Below are positions 18,058 to 24,989 of a DNA stretch of 24,989 bases, in pieces. Where the stretch lies: positions 1 to 24,989 of the forward strand of contig QXVZ01000252.1 of the NCBI GenBank assembly GCA_008931825.1, written 5' to 3'. Position 1 is the stretch's first letter, and each line of letters starts with the position of its first letter. The DNA is from Phallusia fumigata. Its lineage: Eukaryota > Chordata > Ascidiacea > Phlebobranchia > Ascidiidae. Below the pieces are notes generated by a model. The model had not been told where the DNA came from, searched no databases, and saw only the letters and a list, made by a program, of their open reading frames with translations. The position numbers and the translations under genes are program-made.

Positions 18058-19706
18058 GTTAGTCAAATAATTGTGGAATGTTGTTCAATTTAGTTTTTTT
18101 GTTAGATCTTTGTTTTTAACCAATGATGCAGCGCAGTTTGGGCTGTGTTATATTTTAATGCACTTAATGATCTCTCTTCATCACCTCTGGAAATGTACCA
18201 CCTGAAAGAATCTTTTTACCATTGATTAAAGCAGTTTTTGGCACCATATGCATCTAATTTGTGGTTTAATATTTTGGTGTGGACCCTAGTGGCAGATTAC
18301 TTTTTTTAATTTTACCACATGGTGGTGATGGTGAGCAATAACATATTTTCGCCAAAAAGGTTGTCTCGTGCAAATTTATTTTTAAACTTTTCTTCAAAAT
18401 CAATGTATCCTTGCCTATTTGTGGACTTAATGATTAATAGATTTTTTGCATAACGCTGGGAATGCAATTATCTTCTACTTTCTGTTAGCCTTGGTTTTAA
18501 ATTTTTTGTGTTGACATTTTAAGTTCAATGGCCTAAATTACGTAGCGAATTGCTTTATTAAAGCCTTTAAGGGTGCAAAGTGAAACAGGACTTCATTCAC
18601 AGAAAGTTTAACATGTTGTTAGGCTTTTATCTCTTGTTCTTAACATATTCAACGAAAGAGAACAACTTGTTGAAACGTTGACAGGTTTGATTGAAACCGC
18701 ATCGAATGATCCACCAGTGTTTAAACCACATTCCACAATGTATGTTTCGCTGTTCTTGTATTGACACTGAATAAGGTAAAACTATCGCATAAAATGTCGA
18801 AACGTTCGCCGGCAAAACACCACAGTGAAAACAAAAAAGAAAAAACGGTTGTTGAAAAAATAATGAAATAAACCACAGTGCTTGGTCCTCGCAGGGTAGC
18901 ACGTGCGTTCGAGTTTCAATGTCAAAACCGAGCTAACCTCACGAAATGGGCTTCCTGGTGTGCTAGTTTACAACGTTGGGTGGAGGATAAGCATTAATTA
19001 TGCAAACCAATGCAATCGAATTTTAGAACCGTTGCTGCCATTAGTATTGATCCGTCAATGCCTTCAAAGCGACAAGTGCAACAATGGCGCCGTTGCTGGT
19101 AATTTGTGACCGCGAAATAACACAAATGCCACACACTTATGTTGTTTTGTCCTATATGGGATAGAAATTATAATCGACAGTTATGTAACAGGTGGCGTTG
19201 CTTCTAACTAAAAGTGCATCCATTCTAAATGTTGGCATAGGGTAAAACCAGTCAATCTTGGTCGACAAAAAAATATTTGATGTTAATTCCAGGATTTTTT
19301 GGGGGTTAGAAACGATGGTTTTACATTTTGCAGGTGTTCAAATAGACCCGCATCCTTAAACGCAATGACGCGTTGTTGACGTCACTGCCTAATGTCTCTA
19401 TGTTTAGTGAGCTAATCGTTACAATCTATAAAAGGCTGAGTTACAACTGCTCTCTGTAGCTCGTAGCCGCAGTTGCACTGCAACTATAAGAAAGCAAAGA
19501 GGACGCTCAACTTTTCACCAAGAATGTATTGGTATGTGAACTCTTTGCCATGGTGCCATGGTGCCAGGGGTTGTCGACCCCTCAAGTAGGGATTTCCATT
19601 GCCGTAAAACAGAACGAACACACTTCGGGTTTCGGATAGTTAGATGTCAAAATATACCAGCGGTGTTTAAAAATAAATTAACCCTACGAAAAATGCGTGG
19701 TTTTAT
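18058..19706 (+). other. start of COG5 intron 5, no exon found
   Basis: After the donor at 18057 I searched by eye for the next COG5 block (the region after SEL in the family) and found none up to 24989. This part holds the second copy of the dispersed repeat (19416-19512) and a CRE at about 19377-19384. The 91-codon minus-strand ORF at 18627-18902 looks like repeat-derived or chance sequence. Confidence 0.5.
19416..19512 (+). repeat. dispersed repeat, copy 2
   Basis: It shares ordered blocks with 14069-14168 in the same orientation, including CTCTCTGTAGCTCGT and GCAGTTGCACTG. The flanking sequence upstream (TCTCTATGTTTAG) also resembles copy 1. Element type unknown. Confidence 0.5.
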
Positions 19707-19707
19707 T
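19702..19707 (-). terminator. AATAAA overlapping the GPR22-like stop codon
   Basis: The stop is TGA at 19709-19707, and its last A begins AATAAA (19707-19702). If used for polyadenylation, the 3' UTR would be only a few tens of bases. It may be chance, with a signal further downstream used instead. Confidence 0.35.
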
Positions 19708-20715
19708 CAAACGTGGTCTACCACCGATAATGTCGACTTTGTCAGCAATTTATCGCTTGTTTCATGTCCCGATGAGCTATCGTCGTTTGTGTTCATCCTG
19801 AACAACTTATCATGCCGCTTGCAATGCGCCCCATAGGGCGAACCAGCGCTCCTCACCCTTCCTCGGGGTAAATTCCCCTTGTTTCGACCCCAGGGTGAGC
19901 TCCAAATCGCCGAGACCCGAAGTCGGCCTCGGGAAGATACCGGAATTGCGTTTTTGTCGCGTCTTATGGAGCATAACGCTTTTAGGTCCTTGCGAATTTT
20001 CTCTCGCGAAAAACTGTACAGGAATGGGTTGAGTGTGCTGGTTACAGCCGCCAAGGCGAGACTCCACAGGAACGCTGTGTTCCAGAGGGTGTCCTCTTTA
20101 CTTTTGCTGGCTATCGTGAAGCGAAATGGCAGGGTTGTGCTGTTTACATTGCACTTTACTTGACCGCACGTGTCTGTTTGTTCACCACGGGGCAGTAGAA
20201 GAAATTTCGCCACTGGGAGCGCATGGAACGGAGTCCAGCAAAGCAAAAACGCTAGCAGGATAAGGATCGTCATTTTCCGTAAATGCCGCATTCTTTTCCG
20301 CTTTTCCTTCATTTTGGCAGCCACCATCCTTTTAAGCGCTAGCACCACGGTGATTGAAAGCGCTACCGATGCAAAATCCGTCTTGCATTCGGACATTTTA
20401 CGGTCCACTGCTCCGTTTTTCGGCGGCGTCAGTAGTTGTGCATGCGAACTGGCGAGGCTTGCTTCTTCAACACTGTTCTGTTTGGAGTTTGCGAGCGATT
20501 TTGGCGGGGTTTTCGTGTAGTTAACGCTTTGTACGATAATAGATGGCGATTTTTTCTGGTTAATGTCGGTTTGTTTGATTTCCGTCATTGTAATGTCTTT
20601 GTCCGTTTTTCCACCCCACTTGCAGCAAATGTGACTGCGTAACAGAAAGTTGTTGTTCTTTTTGTCGTTGTTTAGTTTGCTGGCAAACTGCTGGCCACCA
20701 ATCTTCTTGGCGTGT
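19707..20715 (-). CDS. GPR22: GPR22-like receptor, last exon (ICL3, TM6, TM7, C-tail)
   Basis: The acceptor GTTTTTGCAG|ACACG completes the AG left by the previous exon (R). About 335 residues follow. First is a hydrophilic third intracellular loop of about 140 residues, rich in Lys, Asn and Ser, ending in a strongly basic run (KMKEKRKRMRHLRK). TM6 carries CWTP at about residues 159-162 of the exon. The extracellular loop 3 has two Cys and an NST sequon. TM7 carries NPFLY at about 229-233, and a basic helix 8 region (REKIRKDLKAL) and a Ser/Thr-rich tail end at TGA 19707. Confidence 0.85.
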
Positions 20716-23700
20716 CTGCAAAAACGAAAAATCAACTTTTACAATAGGAATTAATGCTCGAAAAGTTAAAAAAACCAAAGACTTGTCAACAGCAATCCAA
20801 GGTTAGAAAAAAAAACAGCCTCTGGTAAGGTTCGAACCTTCGACCTCAGCCTTGTGAGTAAATCTGGTAAATTTTACCCACTCACCGGGTGGAACTCAAT
20901 AATTAATCGCCGAACTTGATTGCCCTTGAGCAAAACCTTCGCATTCGACAATAATTTATTNTGTGAGTAAATCTGGTAAATTTTACCCACTCACCGGGTG
21001 GAACTCAATAATTAATCGCCGAACTTGATTGCCCTTGAGCAAAACCTTCGCATTCGACAATAATTTATTGGACCGCCCTTTTAATGTCAGATCCGTCGCG
21101 GGATAATCAGGCCCATGACCAATCGGAACACTGAATAAACATCGGGACTTTCAATCGGCGCTTAAAATCGATACGAAATCGACAAAGCGCTAATTGGACC
21201 GTGAACCTGAACCGACTTGCCTTGTAGTAACCCGTGTCACGTGCCAAGCCGAGCGGTCACGTGACAAGGCGATGGCGTCACTTTTTTCGAGAAAGAGGTT
21301 TATAATGCAAATTTTCAAGTTGGATTTTTAAATTTTTATGATGTTTTTTATTCATAATCTATGGTACATTTTTTAAAACTTGCTTTGGTTGACTGCACAA
21401 AACTTGCCCAGAACCCGCTTTAAACCCGCATCGCTTATTAGGGTTTACACCAGGAATTTTTGGGAATTTTTTCCAGCATTGCGATGGGTGCAATTAGTGA
21501 TCCACAACTTTTGCGCATTGAACAGTGAAAAACGTCGGTGCGATATTTTTAGCAGAGGCGAGAGTGTTTGTTTTTCTCCTTGAGCTTCCAAAAAGGCCTG
21601 GGTGTTTACATTACTGGTTTGCCTTTCATTTCAAGTAGCTTTTTATATGTTTTAATGCGTGTTGCTGTGGTTTCTGGGCACGGAATAGGACCCTCCCTCC
21701 CATAACGGTAAAAATGGTTTCCACACAAATTTCATCCAGCGGACCGTTGCAAATATATTTTAAAATCATCTTGAAGAGAATTAAAAGTCTCTTGGTGCCA
21801 AATAAAAAGTTTCCATTTGGCCATAACACCCAACACCGTATATTTAACAAAGATTTTCTACTAGTTGGTCGAATTTTTATACAACCTATGTCTGTCATAC
21901 TNATTTTCTACTAGTTGGTCGAATTTTTATACAACCTATGTCTGTCATACTTGAACCTCGAGCGTGAATGTAAAGACATCTGCCTAAAGCCCCAACCACT
22001 ATCTCTTGTCAGAGGATAACCATGGCTCCTTAGTGGATGAATAACCAACAAAAGCAGTGGTTGGAGTTGATCCTAAAACCCAACGTCAGGGTTGACGACA
22101 AAAGTTTTAGCCCCACTTAAAAGCAAGCACACGCATAGTTCGAATTTGACAACGAAAATTTAGTAGAAATTTCGCTTAAAATGTCAAACGGATAAAAAAT
22201 TTTTGACTAAATGTCAAGTGGGTAATACAAATTTCAAACAATTTCATTTACAGTGGGTAAACAAGCGTCCATGACAAAGACCGGCAATTGGCCTGTCAAT
22301 GTAAGCCACAGCCCTTTCAAATTGCTTTACGAATCCAAAGCGGTTTTCGCCCAAGAAGGAGAAAAAACGCTGTCTAATATGTCGAACAGGTATAAATAAT
22401 TCATTAGCTTTGCAGAAAAGCGGAAAACCGCCAGGACATGTCGATTTTTCTCATTTTTTTATTTTGGTTCACTGCCTGCAAGGCCATGGCGTTTCAAATA
22501 ACGGATACGGTTGATTTTGATGAACACTGTGTATTGGAATGTTATTATAGAGGCCAGGCTTGCCCTTTATGCGATTAACATTATGTGACATTAGGAATGC
22601 TAGTTATTTTATAGATGGACATGCGTACAACAATACAACACACAGACAAATTCTACTAAAAATGCCTAATTTTAGTGGTAATTTTTTGGTGGTGGAAATT
22701 ACATGGTCGGAAACCGTGTTTGTTCATTCGTCTTTATAGTTTGAATACATACGGGATAAATCGTTGTATGTATAAATGTTAATTTGTTAAAAATCAACTT
22801 ATTAGTTTCGTAGCAAAAGGCTTCCATGCGTACACTACTGTACATCCAGGCATATATTAACTTGAGACGATTTCAAAGCTTGTTACTGTTGACTGCTTAA
22901 AGCTGGTTCGGATAACCCACTTTAGCGTGCAAAGGAGGGTGCGTAAGGAAAGAGACTGATATGGACAACGTAATTATCGCAGTTATTAAGCCCAAACATC
23001 ATTGCAGCACAACAATTGATGCAAAATGTTTGCGACTTATTCTTCCAGCTTAGTAAACGCTAAACGATTCCCGTTTTAGCCGCCGTAGCAGTCAAGCGAG
23101 GCCTGTGTTGGTACTGGATCCACTTTTCTGCTTTTTAACCTTCGAAGCGGCTTACAGGTTTGCTCTTTGACGCGTAAAAGGGTTTATTTGGTTCCCACTA
23201 AGCCAGTTGTTCTTTACCATTTCCCCCAAATTACGTATTTTCTGTTCAGGCCAAAGTCCCAATTCCTACAATTTGCCAAAATCCAATTGACCGAAAAACT
23301 TATTTTGCTGGTTCCAGCATACTCAATGTAAAACAGTTCAATTTTTAGCTAACAGGTTCAACTAATTGCCCACCTGCTATCCTGTCATTACCCGCATGGA
23401 GGGCAATTACCACAATGTTAAGATTCACTGCAGTACTAAAGGGTTATGCCGGCTGAGTCTTTGTGCGTTTTGGTTTTATGTCAACACTTCGATAGTTAGG
23501 TCGTCGACACAGGACTTGCAGAACCACATTACATCGAGAGTTTCTCGACAAAATTATAATTAACAGTTGTTTTAAATGTATGCTTTCGTTTGACTGAAAA
23601 AGGGCTTTTTGGGCAAAAGAAACACCCAAAGCATGCATGCAAATTTGCCCAAAAACACTAATTTACGTATGATGTATTGGTAAACAGTAAGGTACACGTT

Positions 23701-24290
23701 ATATTGAACGCAACGTAAAGTTACCTGTAATTTCGCTGGTGCACCGATCTCAGGATCCGCAGATACACAGTTATGATGAGAATCGCCGCCATTACGAAAA
23801 TCGTCACTTGAAACCCGAGTTGGAGGGACAGATCCAGCTTGCTTAATTTACACAAGTTTTTCCAGCATTTCGCAGTGCAAGTCATTTCATTTCTAGCGTC
23901 TCCAATCCTTCTCAAGCTATCTTCAGACAGCAGGGACAGCGATATGTTCTGTATGGCGCCGCTTGGGCCGTATAACCCGTCGTATTTTAGCATAGACATC
24001 AGTGGAACCACTGTCGTTGCGAGGCAGAGCAGCCACATCATCCATATAGCAACCTGGGGTCTTCGTTTCACAAAAAACCTTTTCGATGCACGCAGGCTGA
24101 TGTCGCCGCGGTCTAAGGCCAGAAGGGCGGTGCCAGTGGCGCTTGCTACGGCCAGAAACAGCAGCACGCTTCGATCGGCAAAACAGAGATTGTTCAGGTG
24201 TTTTCCCGTGTATGACGGTAGAAGTTGTGTTGCTATGGTGACCGGAATGGCGACCCCTGATAGGAGGAGGTCAACCGCCGCTAGATTGAC
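19707..24290 (-). CDS. GPR22: GPR22-like orphan G protein-coupled receptor, nested antisense inside COG5 (TM1 exon missing)
   Basis: This is a rhodopsin-class receptor of the plasma membrane. Two exons are visible, 24290-23725 and 20715-19707, joined phase 2 to phase 2, encoding about 524 residues from TM2 to the C-terminus. Resemblance to vertebrate GPR22, as I remember it, is specific. LDRGDISLRASKR matches human LDRYDISVKPANR. The region before TM6 matches in order: an ALKRMV segment, a basic run, then FLLCWTP. TM7 has the NPFLY motif. GPR22 is an orphan receptor in mammals, reported in heart and brain. The gene lies entirely in a COG5 intron on the opposite strand, the arrangement I recall in human. 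Oddities are DRG in place of DRY and a very long third intracellular loop. The TM1 exon must be beyond 24989. Another peptide-receptor-like family is possible but less likely. Confidence 0.8.
20814..20905 (-). repeat. tRNA-like (possibly SINE-derived) segment with Pol III-like signals
   Basis: On the minus strand, a B-box-like GGTTCGAACC (20840-20831) is preceded by CTCACAAGGCTGAGGTCG. It is followed about 20 bases later by a run of nine T, a Pol III terminator. An A-box-like GGTGAGTGGGTA lies upstream. The acceptor and anticodon stems do not pair well, so a functional tRNA is unlikely; a tRNA-derived repeat is the best guess. Confidence 0.3.
20853..21069. repeat. exact 108-bp direct duplication separated by one N (assembly artefact)
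   Basis: 20853-20960 and 20962-21069 are identical, with a single N at 20961 between them. Perfect identity with an N exactly at the junction points to two overlapping contig ends that were abutted rather than merged. Confidence 0.85.
20854..20885. repeat. compound palindrome GTGAGT...GGTAAATTTTACC...ACTCAC
   Basis: A 13-base inner hairpin (GGTAAA-T-TTTACC) is enclosed by outer arms GTGAGT and ACTCAC. The second copy in the duplicated contig end repeats it from 20963. Confidence 0.5.
21853..21951. repeat. exact 49-bp direct duplication separated by one N (assembly artefact)
   Basis: 21853-21901 and 21903-21951 are identical, with the N at 21902 between them. Same pattern as the 108-bp case. 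Confidence 0.85.
21990..22105. repeat. foldback element with nested inverted repeats
   Basis: CCAACCACT near 21992 is inverted as AGTGGTTGG near 22055. CTAAAAC near 22073 is inverted as GTTTTAG near 22103, with AACCC and GGGTT nested inside. No coding sequence is present. It may be a small foldback transposon remnant. Confidence 0.35.
22106..23605. other. AT-rich intronic stretch without recognised features
   Basis: Two loosely repeated AAATGTCAA segments occur near 22178 and 22208. Otherwise nothing was recognised on either strand. Short ORFs here have no family resemblance. Confidence 0.4.
23606..23655. repeat. 12-bp perfect inverted repeat
   Basis: TTTTTGGGCAAA (23606-23617) and its reverse complement TTTGCCCAAAAA (23644-23655) flank 26 bases. 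It could be a short MITE or hairpin. Confidence 0.5.
23725..24290 (-). CDS. GPR22: GPR22-like receptor, exon with TM2-TM5
   Basis: The acceptor GTACTTCCAG|GTCAAT opens in phase 0 and the donor TTACAG|GTAACT leaves phase 2, giving 188 full codons. TM2 is residues 1-24 (VNLAAVDLLLSGVAIPV). The conserved extracellular Cys at about 36 precedes TM3, which ends LDRGD at 59-63. TM4 has IWMMW at about 82-86. Loop 2 has an NIS sequon at about 115 and Cys at about 138, 142 and 147. TM5 is about 158-178. The DRY tyrosine is replaced by Gly. The sequence is continuous with no stop or frameshift. Confidence 0.85.
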
Positions 24291-24989
24291 CTGGAAGTAC
24301 AATTGAGTTAATATCCTCCAGGTTTGAATAACCTCAAATCACAAATCGCATTAAATAATACACAAATAGACTTTTTTATTTTTTTTGTAGCAATAAATAC
24401 AGTTATTCTGATCGCTGATAAGTCGAAAGTCTTTTCAAAGGCGTCGCGTCGAAAAAATGTCAATACGAAGCCAGGGATATGTAATGTGTGATATTTGGTC
24501 GTGAAAATATTGTTTGAATTCAAGTTTGCAAACATGGTTGTGGGTATCTGAAGTTGTGCACTGTATCTTTGAGCCCCAGTTCACCCATCGGTTAACTCAT
24601 AGACCCCAACATGCAAAATAGTTAATTGTATTTTGTGTTTTTGGTTCGCTAAAAAGTATTTTGAAGTGGACTTAAATTGAGCAAGTCTTAAAAATAAAAT
24701 GTGTCGTTGTTTTCGAATCGGCCAGGATTCGATCACTTAACCTTACGAGTTTAATGCTGTACTTCGGGTCAGGATTGATACGAAAATATCCCCTTGTTAA
24801 ACCGAAGTTCCGATTTCCCCGGGGAAATTGCGGTTTCTCTGCAGGGATTTTTCGGCGCTTGCTCATTAGTTCAAACTCCGCATATAAACCCGGGGTCAAG
24901 CGAACTGAACGAAAAAAAATTGTTTACATTTGTTTTTGGGCCGTGAGTCACCGAATTCGATTACGGGGCAATCGAGTGTCTGTTCCAGG
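24291..24989 (-). other. upstream intron of the GPR22-like gene (to window end)
   Basis: No TM1-like exon was found on the minus strand here. A tRNA-like fragment on the minus strand near 24720-24765 (ACTCGTAAGGTTAAG, then GATCGAATCC) resembles the 3' half of a tRNA and may be another tRNA-derived repeat. Confidence 0.45.

Larger units (their letters stand above)
20716..23724 (-). other. 3-kb intron of the GPR22-like gene (also inside COG5 intron 5)
   Basis: Donor TTACAG|GTAACT to acceptor TTTTTGCAG. It contains a tRNA-like segment with a palindrome, two direct duplications around N bases (assembly artefacts), a foldback structure near 21990-22105 and a 12-bp inverted repeat at 23606-23655. 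No COG5 exon was recognised in it on the plus strand. Confidence 0.55.

Noticed and set aside
18627..18902. 91-codon minus-strand ORF
   Set aside because: No domain; its flanks hold GAAACGTT-type inverted motifs that suggest repeat DNA.
20853..21069. A true tandem repeat or recent duplication
   Set aside because: Perfect identity with a single N exactly at the junction is better explained by unmerged contig ends.
24233..24246. X-box-like GTTGCTATGGTGAC
   Set aside because: It lies inside the TM2 coding region of the receptor and is explained by the codons for VTIAT.

Overview
The window looks like a compact, AT-rich animal genome. Introns are mostly 130-900 bp, with GT-AG junctions and consistent codon phases. 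The best-supported genes are a Golgi tethering subunit (COG5) and a chordate-type orphan GPCR (GPR22-like). A tunicate such as Ciona is the most likely source. That is inferred from gene compactness, the mix of chordate-type genes and short dispersed repeats; it was not confirmed by any search.

Layout. At 301-373 (-) lies a probable signal-peptide first exon of a gene that runs off the left edge. From 480 to about 4.7 kb there is little coding sequence: one doubtful small basic ORF (1237-1680, -), X-box-like motifs, a CRE-centred palindrome, a MITE-like element and a perfect hairpin. From about 15.57 kb down to about 5.24 kb on the minus strand I could assemble one very large gene. Eight exons were found, and seven of them chain with matching splice phases from 15236 to about 5240. 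It encodes a basic, Ser-rich, mostly disordered protein of roughly 2,400-2,450 residues. It carries in-frame repeats, Tyr-Asp-x-Val-Pro motifs, possible PP1-docking motifs and a Cys/His cluster. I do not recognise its family.

COG5 starts about 400 bp away, divergently, at 15973 (+). Its first five coding exons (15973-18057) encode the conserved N-terminal region, and the next COG5 exon is not in the window. Inside this last COG5 intron, on the opposite strand, is a GPR22-like receptor: one exon with TM2-TM5 (24290-23725) and one with TM6-TM7 and the tail (20715-19707). Its TM1 exon lies beyond the right edge. As I recall, human GPR22 also lies antisense inside COG5, so this looks like an anciently conserved nested gene pair.

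Assembly quality matters here. There are six single N bases. Two sit between exact direct copies of 108 bp and 49 bp, which look like unmerged contig ends. A third (11514) breaks the large gene's reading frame, and dropping that one N restores it.
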